NCBI RefSeq assembly: GCF_000145235.1
Contig: NC_014391.1
Location: forward strand, 6,095,501 to 6,159,500
DNA: 64,000 nucleotides
DNA from: Micromonospora aurantiaca ATCC 27029
GTDB taxonomy: Bacteria; Actinomycetota; Actinomycetes; Mycobacteriales; Micromonosporaceae
Direction: 5' to 3'
Shown here: positions 1-7,779 of the stretch, in pieces
How positions within the stretch are numbered: position 1 is the first letter of the stretch
Layout of the letters: every line of letters begins with the position of its first letter
The notes under the pieces: model-generated
Seen by the model: the letters and a program-made list of their open reading frames with translations, nothing else
Databases searched by the model: none
Told to the model about the DNA's origin: nothing
Translations under genes and position numbers: made by a program

Positions 1-182
1 TTGCCCTTGTCGTCGATCCGGCCCGGGCCGACAGCGAGGACGGTGCCCTCCTGCGGCTTCTCCTTGGCGGTGTCGGGGATCACGATGCCCGAGGCGGTGG
101 TGGTCTCGGCCTCGTTCGCCTGGACCACGATGCGGTCCTCGAGCGGCTTGATCGCAACCTTGGTCGCGGTAGTCACGGGCAT
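1..182 (-). CDS. groES: Co-chaperonin GroES, N-terminal part (gene runs off the left edge)
   Basis: The 60 visible residues begin MPVTTATKVAIKPLEDRIVV and continue through TASGIVIPDTAKEKPQEGTV and VGPGRIDD, the classic GroES/Cpn10 N-terminus (family length about 100 residues). GroES caps the GroEL folding chamber in the cytoplasm. The ATG at 180-182 follows a GGGAGGG ribosome binding site. The promoter and two HrcA/CIRCE operators lie just upstream, so heat-shock control is directly supported. By the usual actinobacterial order, groEL is probably outside the window to the left. Confidence 0.97.
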   Translation of the reverse strand, partial: MPVTTATKVAIKPLEDRIVVQANEAETTTASGIVIPDTAKEKPQEGTVLAVGPGRIDDKG

Positions 183-316
183 ACCCTCCCGGGTACTTGG
201 TGTCGTTGCCGGCCGGCATGCCGACCAGCGTCAATCTGCCACATGCCACCGGGCGGGGCCGTCGTCGCGGGTGCCGGTCCGCCTGGCGCTCAACCCCCGG
301 GCACGAGGCTCGGGCG

Positions 317-343
317 TTGGCACCCTCAGGGTGAGAGTGCTAA
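317..343 (-). promoter_or_regulatory. CIRCE operator 1 (HrcA site)
   Basis: TTGGCACCC, 9 nt, GAGTGCTAA: one perfect and one 7/9 arm of the CIRCE consensus TTAGCACTC-N9-GAGTGCTAA. It lies just downstream of the groES -10 box, where HrcA would cover the transcription start. Confidence 0.9.
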
Positions 344-347
344 TCGC

Positions 348-376
348 AGGTTATTCCTCGGCTAGCACTCCGTCAA
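348..376 (-). promoter_or_regulatory. groES housekeeping promoter
   Basis: On the minus strand TTGACG (371-376) and TAACCT (348-353) are separated by exactly 17 nt. This is a good vegetative sigma promoter. The -35 lies inside CIRCE 2, and CIRCE 1 lies immediately downstream of the -10. Confidence 0.8.
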
Positions 377-388
377 GGAGAGTGCCAA
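362..388 (-). promoter_or_regulatory. CIRCE operator 2 (HrcA site)
   Basis: CTAGCACTC, 9 nt, GAGTGCCAA: each arm matches the CIRCE consensus at 8 of 9 positions. It overlaps the -35 box of the groES promoter. Confidence 0.9.
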
Positions 389-436
389 CGCGTCGCCCTC
401 CGTGTCGCGCCGGAACCGGGCCGGGAGAATGAGCGC

Positions 437-1669
437 GTGGATCTCGACCAGCTCGCCGCGCTGCGTACCCCCGAGGGGTCGGCCGCGCTCGCCGCGGCCG
501 AACGGGTGGCCGGCGGCGACCCGCTGGCGGCGGCGGCCGCGCTGCGTTCGGCCGGAATCCCCGGCGGGCTCGCGGCGGCCGCACTCACCCAGGCGGAGCT
601 GCGCCGCCGGGCGGTCGGCAAGTTCGGCGCGGCGGCGGCCGGGATGTTCCTCACCCGGGCCGGGCTGGAGCAGGCCACCCGCCGCGCGGTCGCCGACCGG
701 CGCGCCGCGCGGCTGCGGGCCGCGGGTGTGACCACGCTGGCCGACCTGGGGTGCGGGCTGGGGGCCGACGCGCTCGCCGCGGCCCGCGCCGGCATCCGGG
801 TGTACGCGGTGGAGGCCGACCCGGTGACCGCCGCGATGGCCGCCGCGAACGCCGAGGCGGCCGGGCTGACCGACCTGGTGACTGTCGAACGCGGTGACGC
901 CACGGCGTTCGACGCGACAGGGGTCGACGCCGTGTTCTGCGATCCGGCCCGGCGGCGGGCCGGCACCGGGCGGCGTGTGTTCGACCCGAACGCCTACTCG
1001 CCGCCGTGGGACTTCGTCACCGGCCTGGCCGCGCGCGTGCCGCGCACAGTGGTGAAGGTGGCGCCCGGGCTGGACCACGCGCTGATCCCGGCCGGCGCCG
1101 AGGCGGAGTGGGTGAGCGTGGACGGCGACCTGGTCGAGGCCGCGCTCTGGTGCGGCGAGCTGGCCGAGGTCCCACGCCGCGCCACCCTGCTGCGCGAGAA
1201 GGAAGGGCCCCTTCTTAACGCCTCCGGTAGTAAAAGGGGCCCTTCCTATCACCTCACCGGGACCGGTGCGCAGGAGGCGCCGGTGGGACCGGTGCGGCGG
1301 TTCCTCTACGACCCGGACCCGGCGGTGGTGCGCGCGCACCTGGTCGCCGAGCTGGCCGCCGACCTCGACGCCACGCTCGCCGACCCGTCGATCGCCTACC
1401 TGTACGCCGACGAGGCCCGGCCCACCCCGTTCGCCCGCTGCCTGGAGATCACCGACGTGCTGCCGTTCTCGCTGAAGCGGCTGCGCGCCCTGCTGCGGGA
1501 GCGGCGCGTCGGCCGGGTCGAGATCCGTAAGCGCGGCTCGGCGCTGGAGCCGGAGAAGCTGCGCCGCGACCTGCGGCTGTCCGGTGACGAGGCGGCCGGT
1601 CTGGCGCTGACCCGGGTGGCAGGCGACCCCACTGTGCTCGTCTGCCGGCCGGTTCCGCCCGGCGGTTGA
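437..1669 (+). CDS. Class I SAM-dependent methyltransferase with THUMP-like C-terminal domain
   Basis: 410 residues from a GTG start. The SAM-binding loop DLGCGLGAD is at about 103-111, the acidic end of strand 2 at VYAVEADP, and a catalytic-type DPARRR motif at about 168. The C-terminal 110 residues (FSLKRLRALLRERRVGRVEIRKRG region) match the THUMP-like domain of a widespread actinobacterial family, presumed to methylate RNA; the substrate is not known. Residues about 254-272 (EKEGPLLNASGSKRGPS) are encoded by a dispersed palindromic repeat inserted in frame, between the Rossmann and C-terminal parts. The gene is divergent from groES. I am confident of the class but not of the substrate. Confidence 0.85.
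   Translation: MDLDQLAALRTPEGSAALAAAERVAGGDPLAAAAALRSAGIPGGLAAAALTQAELRRRAVGKFGAAAAGMFLTRAGLEQATRRAVADRRAARLRAAGVTTLADLGCGLGADALAAARAGIRVYAVEADPVTAAMAAANAEAAGLTDLVTVERGDATAFDATGVDAVFCDPARRRAGTGRRVFDPNAYSPPWDFVTGLAARVPRTVVKVAPGLDHALIPAGAEAEWVSVDGDLVEAALWCGELAEVPRRATLLREKEGPLLNASGSKRGPSYHLTGTGAQEAPVGPVRRFLYDPDPAVVRAHLVAELAADLDATLADPSIAYLYADEARPTPFARCLEITDVLPFSLKRLRALLRERRVGRVEIRKRGSALEPEKLRRDLRLSGDEAAGLALTRVAGDPTVLVCRPVPPGG
1199..1247. repeat. Dispersed palindromic repeat R1, inside a coding region
   Basis: AAGGAAGGGCCCCT (1199-1212), then the core TTAACGCCTCCGGTAG (1215-1230), then AAGGGGCCCTTCCT (1234-1247), which is the inverse of the left arm. Arms of 14 bp enclose a 20-nt loop. The left arm and core recur exactly at 61852-61882. 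The reading frame of the host gene stays open through it. Confidence 0.9.
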
Positions 1670-1724
1670 CCCCGGCTCACGTTTCCGGCTCGCGGTGTCG
1701 CGGCGCGCGGGTTAGCTTGAGCCC

Positions 1725-2204
1725 GTGGCGGGCCCTGGCACTCCGGCGATCGCGTTGCTGAGCAAGCGGAAGATCGCCCACAGCACCCACACCTACGACG
1801 TCTCGCCGGACGCGCCGAACTACGGCGCGCTCGTGGCGACCGCGCTCGGCGTGGCGCCGGAGCGCGTGTTCAAGTCGCTCGTCACCGAGGTCGACGGCGG
1901 GCTGACGGTGGCGGTGGTGCCGGTGACCGGCGAGCTGGACCTGAAGGCGCTCGCCGCCGCGGCCGGCGGCAAGCGGGCGACGATGGCGGAGCGCACGACG
2001 GCCGAGCGCGCGACCGGATACGTCCGCGGCGGCATCAGCCCGCTCGGGCAGCGCAAGCGGCTACCGACTGTCATCGACGCCTCCGCGCTGACGCACCCGA
2101 CGGTGTACGTCTCGGCGGGTCGCCGGGGGTTGCAGGTGCAGCTCGCGCCGACGGATCTGGTGGCGCTCACCGGGGCGACGACGGCGTCGATCGCCACTGC
2201 CTGA
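1725..2204 (+). CDS. ybaK: YbaK/EbsC-type Cys-tRNA(Pro) deacylase
   Basis: 159 residues from a GTG start, the usual family length. The sequence shows the YbaK/ProX fold: VFKSLVTEVDGGLTVAVVPV, an ERTTAERATGYVRGGISPLG segment containing the conserved GGISP, and the closing VYVSAGRRGLQVQL strand. Family members hydrolyse cysteine mischarged onto tRNA-Pro in the cytoplasm. It is a free-standing gene, 55 bp after the methyltransferase. Substrate specificity within the INS/YbaK superfamily (Cys versus Ala) is by similarity only. Confidence 0.88.
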   Translation: MAGPGTPAIALLSKRKIAHSTHTYDVSPDAPNYGALVATALGVAPERVFKSLVTEVDGGLTVAVVPVTGELDLKALAAAAGGKRATMAERTTAERATGYVRGGISPLGQRKRLPTVIDASALTHPTVYVSAGRRGLQVQLAPTDLVALTGATTASIATA

Positions 2205-2287
2205 GCGGCTCGTGACGGTACGTGTGGGAGCGTTTCCGGAACGCGCTCTCCCGGCGGTGTCCCGCGGGTGACAACCGCGTTGCTGAA

Positions 2288-2306
2288 TTGTTACCGCCGC
2301 CAACAA
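2288..2306. promoter_or_regulatory. Candidate operator upstream of the sugar ABC operon
   Basis: TTGTT, 9 nt, AACAA, about 100 bp ahead of the binding-protein gene. AT-rich inverted repeats of this kind are typical ROK-family operators, and a ROK regulator closes the operon. This is inference from position and symmetry. Confidence 0.4.
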
Positions 2307-2407
2307 ACTTCTGACCTCGGCAGTCTTGCGGCGCATGGGAAGCGGGGAATACGTTGCCGGGCACAACAAAACATCACCACTCCCCCACCTCCGAAAGGAC
2401 CCTGCAC

Positions 2408-3511
2408 ATGCGCAAGGGCTTCCTCACCTTCGCGGCCGTCGGTCTTCTCGCGACCGGCAGCATGGCCGCCTGCGGTGACAACGGCGGTTCTTCCGACGAG
2501 GCCGGCGGCTCCAACGCCAAGAAGCCGAAGATCGGCGTGATCCTGCCGGACAGCAAGTCCTCCGCCCGCTGGGAGGGCGCGGACCGCAAGTACCTCAAGG
2601 CGGCGTTCGACGCGGCCGGCGTCGAGTCCGACATCCAGAACGCGCAGAACGACAAGACCGCGTTCCAGACCATCGCCGACCAGATGATCACCAACGGCGT
2701 CAACGTGCTGATGATCGTCAACCTGGACTCCGGCACCGGCAAGGCCGTGCTCGACAAGGCCAAGTCGCAGGGCGTCGCGACCATCGACTACGACCGGCTG
2801 ACCCTGGGCGGCTCCGCCCAGTACTACGTCAGCTTCGACAACGAGGCGGTCGGCAAGCTCCAGGGCGAGGGCCTGAGCAAGTGCCTGACCGACAAGGGCG
2901 TCAAGAACCCGTCGATCGCGTACCTCAACGGCTCGCCGACCGACAACAACGCCACCCTGTTCAAGAACGGGTACGACTCGGTGCTCAAGCCGAAGTTCGA
3001 CTCGAAGGAGTACACCAAGGTCGCCGACGACTCGGTGCCGGCCTGGGACAACGCGCAGGCCGCCACGATCTTCGAGCAGCAGCTGACCAAGGCCGGCGGC
3101 AAGATCGACGGCGTGCTCGCCGCCAACGACGGTCTCGGCAACGCGGCCATCTCGGTGCTGAAGAAGAACAAGCTCAACGGCAAGGTTCCGGTGACCGGTC
3201 AGGACGCCACCAAGGAGGGCCTGCAGAACATCCTCGCCGGTGACCAGTGCATGACTGTCTACAAGGCGGTCAAGAAGGAGGCGGACGCCGCCGCCGAGCT
3301 GGCCATCGCGCTCGCCAAGGGTGAGCGGAAGGACACCGGCCAGACGGTCAAGGACCCGGAGGGCGGCCGGGACGTGCCGTCGGTGCTGCTGGAGCCCAAG
3401 GCCATCTACAAGGACAACGTCAAGGACGTGGTGGCCGACGGATACGTCACCAAGGAAGAGCTCTGCACCGATGCCTTCGCGAAGCTCTGCACCGACGCCG
3501 GCGTGAGCTGA
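2408..3511 (+). CDS. Sugar ABC transporter substrate-binding lipoprotein (XylF/ChvE type)
   Basis: 367 residues. The ATG at 2408 follows AAAGGA. A lipoprotein signal peptide ends at Cys22 (ATGSMAAC). The mature part is a periplasmic-binding-protein type I fold with the xylose-binding family hallmarks IDYDRL and YYVSFDNEAVG, and later VTGQDA and DQCMTVYK. It should capture a monosaccharide, most likely xylose, at the outer face of the membrane. It is the first gene of a binding protein / ATPase / permease / ROK regulator cluster. A strong hairpin separates it from the ATPase. The sugar itself is inferred. Confidence 0.88.
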   Translation: MRKGFLTFAAVGLLATGSMAACGDNGGSSDEAGGSNAKKPKIGVILPDSKSSARWEGADRKYLKAAFDAAGVESDIQNAQNDKTAFQTIADQMITNGVNVLMIVNLDSGTGKAVLDKAKSQGVATIDYDRLTLGGSAQYYVSFDNEAVGKLQGEGLSKCLTDKGVKNPSIAYLNGSPTDNNATLFKNGYDSVLKPKFDSKEYTKVADDSVPAWDNAQAATIFEQQLTKAGGKIDGVLAANDGLGNAAISVLKKNKLNGKVPVTGQDATKEGLQNILAGDQCMTVYKAVKKEADAAAELAIALAKGERKDTGQTVKDPEGGRDVPSVLLEPKAIYKDNVKDVVADGYVTKEELCTDAFAKLCTDAGVS

Positions 3512-3527
3512 CCCACCCGCCTCAGGC

Positions 3528-3567
3528 GGCGCCGCCCGGCACGGGGTTTCCCGTGCCGGGCGGCGCC
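3528..3567 (+). terminator. 18-bp hairpin between binding-protein and ATPase genes
   Basis: A perfect 18-bp stem (3528-3545 with 3550-3567) closes a GTTT loop, with no T-run after it. In binding-protein operons such a structure usually stabilises or partly terminates the message so that the binding protein is made in excess. Confidence 0.75.
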
Positions 3568-3614
3568 CGCGCCGGACGGGATCCGAGACCTCCCTCCGCC
3601 CAAAGGAGAACCCC

Positions 3615-4427
3615 GTGTCCGCAACCCCCCTGCTGGAGCTACGCGGGATCGACAAGAGCTTCGGTCCCGTCCAGGTGCTGCGTGACGTCGCCTTCGCCGC
3701 GCACGCCGGCGAGGTGACCGCGCTGGTCGGCGACAACGGCGCCGGCAAGTCGACCCTGGTCAAGTGCATCAGTGGCATCCACCCCACCGACGCCGGCGAG
3801 TTCGTCTTCGACGGCCGCCCGGTGACCATCAACAGCCCTCGGGACGCCGCCGCGCTCGGGATCGAGGTCGTCTACCAGGACCTCGCGCTCTGCGACAACC
3901 TCGACATCGTGCAGAACATGTTCCTCGGCCGGGAGAAGCGCAGCGGCATCGTGCTCGACGAGCCGACCATGGAGCAGATGGCCGCCGAGACGCTCGCCGG
4001 CCTGAGCGTGCGCACCGTGAAGTCGCTGCGCCAGCACGTGGCCAGCCTCTCCGGCGGCCAGCGGCAGACCGTGGCCATCGCCAAGGCCGTGCTCTGGAAC
4101 AGCCGGCTCGTCATCCTGGACGAGCCGACCGCCGCACTCGGCGTCGCGCAGACCGCCCAGGTGCTGGAGCTGGTCCGCCGGCTGGCCGACAACGGCCTGG
4201 CCGTGGTGCTGATCTCGCACAACATGAACGACGTCTTCGCCGTATCCGACCGGATCGCCGCGCTCTACCTCGGCCAGATGGTCGCCCAGGTGAAGACCAC
4301 CGACATCACCCACTCGCAGGTGGTCGAGCTGATCACCGCCGGCCGCTCCGGCAGCCTCGGCCTCACCGGCGAGCCGGGCGGCAACGGCGCCGCGCCCGCC
4401 GACACCACTCCAGGAGCCGTCCGATGA
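3615..4427 (+). CDS. Sugar ABC transporter ATP-binding protein (single ABC domain)
   Basis: 270 residues from GTG with an AAAGGAGAA ribosome binding site. Walker A GDNGAGKST is at 39-47, the Q-loop VVYQDLAL near 89, the signature LSGGQRQ at about 145-151, Walker B LVILDEP at about 165-171 and the H-loop ISHN near 200. It has one ABC domain, unlike the double-domain XylG/MglA of enterobacteria, as is common in actinomycetes, so the active transporter would use it as a homodimer. Its TGA overlaps the permease ATG (ATGA), indicating translational coupling. Confidence 0.9.
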   Translation: MSATPLLELRGIDKSFGPVQVLRDVAFAAHAGEVTALVGDNGAGKSTLVKCISGIHPTDAGEFVFDGRPVTINSPRDAAALGIEVVYQDLALCDNLDIVQNMFLGREKRSGIVLDEPTMEQMAAETLAGLSVRTVKSLRQHVASLSGGQRQTVAIAKAVLWNSRLVILDEPTAALGVAQTAQVLELVRRLADNGLAVVLISHNMNDVFAVSDRIAALYLGQMVAQVKTTDITHSQVVELITAGRSGSLGLTGEPGGNGAAPADTTPGAVR

Positions 4428-5683
4428 CCGCCATCGTCGTGAAGAAGGAAGGCCCGGCCGGCGTCACCCCGACACCGACCGTCGGCAGCCACGTGAACAA
4501 CTACTGGCGCCGGGTACGCGGCGGCGACATCGGTGCGCTCCCCGCCGTGGTCATGCTCGTGGCGCTGGCGGTGGGCTTCTCGATCGCCCGCCCGTCGTTC
4601 TTCACCGCCGGCAACCTGGCGAACCTGTTCACCCAGGGCGCGGCGGTCACGCTCATCGCGATGGGTCTGGTCTTCGTCCTGCTGCTCGGCGAGATCGACC
4701 TCTCCGCCGGCTTCGCCAGCGGCGTCTGCGCCGCGATCCTGGCCAACGTGGTGACAGTGCTCGGCTACCCCTGGTACGTGGCGGTGCTCTCCGCCGTCGT
4801 CACCGGTGTGGTGATCGGCACCGTGCTGGGCCTGCTGGTCGCCAAGGTCGGCATCCCCTCCTTCGTGGTCACGCTCGCCGGGTTCCTGGCCTTCCAGGGC
4901 GTGGTGCTGACGCTCATGGACGAGGGCGCCAACATCGCGGTCCGGGACGACGTGCTCGTGGCGATCGCCAACCGCAACCTCTCGCCCGTGCTGGGCTGGT
5001 CGCTCGCAGCCGTCGCCGTCGTCGGGTACGCGGCCGTGCAGTTGCTGCGGCACCGCAACCGTGCCGCCCGCGGCCTGCTCACCGATCCGATCGCGGTGGT
5101 CGCCGCGCGGATCGCCGGTCTGGCCGTGATCCTCGGCGTGGCGGTCTACGTGCTCAACCTGGAGCGCAGCCGCAACGTGCTCGTCGTCTCGCTCAAGGGC
5201 GTGCCGATCGTGGTGCCGATCATCGCGATCCTGCTCGTCGTCTGGACGTTCGTGCTCCAGCGCACCAGCTACGGGCGGCACATCTACGCGGTCGGCGGCA
5301 ACGCCGAGGCGGCCCGCCGGGCCGGCATCAACGTCGACCGGATCCGCATCTCCGTGTTCATCATCTGCTCCTCGATGGCCGCGATCGGCGGCATCGTGGC
5401 CGCCAGCCGGGCCAACTCGGTCGACCCCAACACCGGGGGCAGTAACGTACTGCTCTACGCCGTGGGCGCGGCGGTGATCGGCGGCACCAGCCTCTTCGGC
5501 GGCAAGGGCCGGGTCCTCGACGCCGTGCTCGGTGGCGCAGTGGTGGCGGTCATCGACAACGGTATGGGACTGATGGGATACAGCTCGGGCGTCAAGTTCG
5601 TGGTCACCGGCGTGGTGCTGCTCGCCGCGGCGACCATCGACGCGCTGTCGCGTCGGCGGGCCGCCGCCACCGGCACGCGCTGA
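4424..5683 (+). CDS. Sugar ABC transporter permease (XylH/RbsC type)
   Basis: 419 residues starting at the ATG that overlaps the upstream stop. About ten hydrophobic helices are visible. The branched-sugar permease hallmarks are LLLGEIDLSAGF (about residue 88) and the cytoplasmic coupling region YGRHIYAVGGNAEAARRAGI near 283-302. It forms the membrane channel for the XylF-like binding protein and the 270-residue ATPase. A ROK regulator follows after 19 bp. Sugar specificity is not readable from the permease. Confidence 0.92.
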   Translation: MTAIVVKKEGPAGVTPTPTVGSHVNNYWRRVRGGDIGALPAVVMLVALAVGFSIARPSFFTAGNLANLFTQGAAVTLIAMGLVFVLLLGEIDLSAGFASGVCAAILANVVTVLGYPWYVAVLSAVVTGVVIGTVLGLLVAKVGIPSFVVTLAGFLAFQGVVLTLMDEGANIAVRDDVLVAIANRNLSPVLGWSLAAVAVVGYAAVQLLRHRNRAARGLLTDPIAVVAARIAGLAVILGVAVYVLNLERSRNVLVVSLKGVPIVVPIIAILLVVWTFVLQRTSYGRHIYAVGGNAEAARRAGINVDRIRISVFIICSSMAAIGGIVAASRANSVDPNTGGSNVLLYAVGAAVIGGTSLFGGKGRVLDAVLGGAVVAVIDNGMGLMGYSSGVKFVVTGVVLLAAATIDALSRRRAAATGTR

Positions 5684-5702
5684 CCCGGGGTACGGGAAAA
5701 CC

Positions 5703-6890
5703 ATGGCAGTGGCAATGCGCGCGGGCCCCAGTCAGGACGAGATCCGTCGGCAGAACCTGGGCGCATTGCTCCGCTATGTACACGTCCACGGCGCCACCAC
5801 GCGGGCCGAGCTGACCACAGCGCTCGGCCTCAACCGCAGCACCATCGGCGCGCTGACCGCGGACCTGGCCGGCGCCGGTCTGGTCAGCGAGGGGACGCCG
5901 AAGGAGACCGGCCGGGCCGGACGACCGTCACTCGTCGTCCGGCCCGAGTCGGGTCGGGTCTACGCGTACGCGTACAGCGTCGAGGTGGACCGGCTGCGGG
6001 CCGCGCGGGTCGGGCTCGGCGGTGAGGTGCTCGACCGCCGGGAGATGGACCGGCCGCGCAACCTGGTCGCCGGGGAGGCCGCCCCGCTGCTCGCCGGCGC
6101 GGTCAAGGAGATGCACCAGTCGGTGCCGCCGGACGCGATCTGCGTCGGCGCCGGGGTGGCCGTGTGCGGCATGGTCCGCCGGGAGGACGGACTGGTCCGG
6201 CTCAGCCCCACCACCGGCTGGGTGGACGAGCCGATCGGTGCGGCGCTCGCCGTCGAGCTGGGGATAGACGTACCGATCACGGTGGGCAACGTGGCCGACG
6301 TGGCCGCGTACGCCGAGCACGCCCGCGGCGCGGCGGTCGGCTGCGACAACGTCATCTACATCTACGGCGACGTCGGCGTGGGCGCGGGCATCATCGCCGG
6401 GGGCCGGCGGCTGAGAGGGCACGGCGGCTACGGCGGCGAGGTCGGCCACATGGTGGTGGTCCGCGACGGGGTGCGCTGCGACTGCGGCCGGCGCGGCTGC
6501 TGGGAGACCGAGATCGGCGAGCACGGGCTGCTGCGCGCCGCCGGCCGGTCCGAGGCGCGTGGCCGGGACGCCCTGCTCGCCGTCTTCGACGCCGCCGACC
6601 GCGGCGACGCCCGCGCCCAGACCGCGGTACGGCAGGCCGGCGACTGGCTCGGCTTCGGCGTCGCGAACCTGGTGAACATCTTCAACCCGGAGATGGTCAT
6701 CTTCGGCGGCACCATGCGTGACCTCTACCTGGCCTCCGCGGCGCAGGTACGCAGCCGGCTCAACTCGAACGGGCTGCCCGCGTGCCTGGAGCACGTACGG
6801 CTGCGTACCCCGAAGCTCGGTGGCGACGCGGCGCTGATCGGCGCCGCCGAGCTGGCGTTCGAACGACTCCTCGCCGACCCGCTGAACTGA
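5703..6890 (+). CDS. ROK-family transcriptional regulator (XylR-like)
   Basis: 395 residues. A winged helix-turn-helix occupies about residues 15-70 (TTRAELTTALGLNRSTIGAL). A sugar-kinase-like ROK domain follows with GDVGVGAGI near 221 and the zinc motif CDCGRRGCWE at 259-268. ROK regulators bind the inducing sugar and derepress the adjacent transporter. Its place as last gene of the transporter operon suggests autogenous control of that operon. A second ATG at 5715 is possible. The ligand is unknown; xylose is the best guess from the binding protein. Confidence 0.9.
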   Translation: MAVAMRAGPSQDEIRRQNLGALLRYVHVHGATTRAELTTALGLNRSTIGALTADLAGAGLVSEGTPKETGRAGRPSLVVRPESGRVYAYAYSVEVDRLRAARVGLGGEVLDRREMDRPRNLVAGEAAPLLAGAVKEMHQSVPPDAICVGAGVAVCGMVRREDGLVRLSPTTGWVDEPIGAALAVELGIDVPITVGNVADVAAYAEHARGAAVGCDNVIYIYGDVGVGAGIIAGGRRLRGHGGYGGEVGHMVVVRDGVRCDCGRRGCWETEIGEHGLLRAAGRSEARGRDALLAVFDAADRGDARAQTAVRQAGDWLGFGVANLVNIFNPEMVIFGGTMRDLYLASAAQVRSRLNSNGLPACLEHVRLRTPKLGGDAALIGAAELAFERLLADPLN

Positions 6891-6988
6891 TCGGCCCGCC
6901 GATCCGTACCAGTGTGCGGACGGGCGGCCGGCTTGCGCGGCCGTCCACGACCCCGCGTACCGGTCCGGACCGAGGAGGCACCGCAACC

Positions 6989-7726
6989 ATGGCATCGCTG
7001 GAATCCGCACGCCGCAAGCTGGCGCACCGGGTGGTACTGCTGCTCGCCGCGCTGGGCGCGGGGATCGGCGTCATTCCCGGGACGGCACAGGCCGCACCCA
7101 ACCCCGGCGTGCAGATGAACGCCGCCGACATGACGCTGCTCAACGGCGTACGGCTGGCCGGGCTGTGGGAGATGCCGGCCGGGCAGATGGCGGCCGAGAA
7201 GGGCCAGTCCGCCCGGGTACGCGAGGTCGGCGCGGAGATCGCCAAGCAGCACGCGGAGCTGGACCTGCTGGTGGTCGAGGCCGCGAACAAGCTGGGCGCC
7301 ACCCTGCCGACGGATCCGACGGCCGAGCAGAAGGGGTGGCTGACCGAGATGCAGAACGCCACCGGCGCCCGGTTCGACCAGATCTTCGTCACCCGGCTGC
7401 GGGTCGCCCACGGCAAGATCTTCCCGGTGATCGGCGCGGTCCGGGCCAGCACCCGTGACCCGATCGTGCGCAAGCTGGCCGAGGACGCCAACACGTTCGT
7501 CAACGACCACATGACCATGCTGGAGAGCACCGGGCTGGTGCGCTGGCAGCAGTTGCCGCCGGCCGCGCTGCCGCCCGCGCAGAGCGACTCGCTCGTCGCC
7601 GCCGCCCAGGCCAACGTGGGCAGCGGCGGTGGACTCCAGGTGGGCACCGGTGTGGTGTGGGCGGTGTTCCTGATCGCGCTCGGCACCGGCGGGTACGCGA
7701 CCTGGCGGCTGACCCGCCGCACGTGA
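6989..7726 (+). CDS. Exported DUF4142-domain protein with C-terminal membrane anchor
   Basis: 245 residues. The ATG at 6989 follows GAGGAGG. A signal peptide ends near GTAQAAPN (about residue 36). The helical DUF4142 domain follows (NAADMTLLNGVRLAGLWEMPAG ... KQHAELDLLVVEAANKLG), and a single hydrophobic helix with a basic tail (VWAVFLIALGTGGYATWRLTRR) ends the protein. DUF4142 proteins are ferritin-like four-helix proteins without an assigned function. It should be anchored outside the membrane. It stands alone between the sugar operon and the convergent exporter genes. Confidence 0.8.
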   Translation: MASLESARRKLAHRVVLLLAALGAGIGVIPGTAQAAPNPGVQMNAADMTLLNGVRLAGLWEMPAGQMAAEKGQSARVREVGAEIAKQHAELDLLVVEAANKLGATLPTDPTAEQKGWLTEMQNATGARFDQIFVTRLRVAHGKIFPVIGAVRASTRDPIVRKLAEDANTFVNDHMTMLESTGLVRWQQLPPAALPPAQSDSLVAAAQANVGSGGGLQVGTGVVWAVFLIALGTGGYATWRLTRRT

Positions 7727-7741
7727 CCCCCGGCCGTCGAG

Positions 7742-7769
7742 CGGGCCCCGGCACGTGTGCCGGGGCCCG
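7742..7769. terminator. Convergent-gene terminator hairpin
   Basis: A perfect 12-bp stem (7742-7753 with 7758-7769) around CGTG, lying between the converging DUF4142 and ABC exporter genes. It can work in both directions. Confidence 0.8.
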
Positions 7770-7779
7770 TCGCGCGTTC

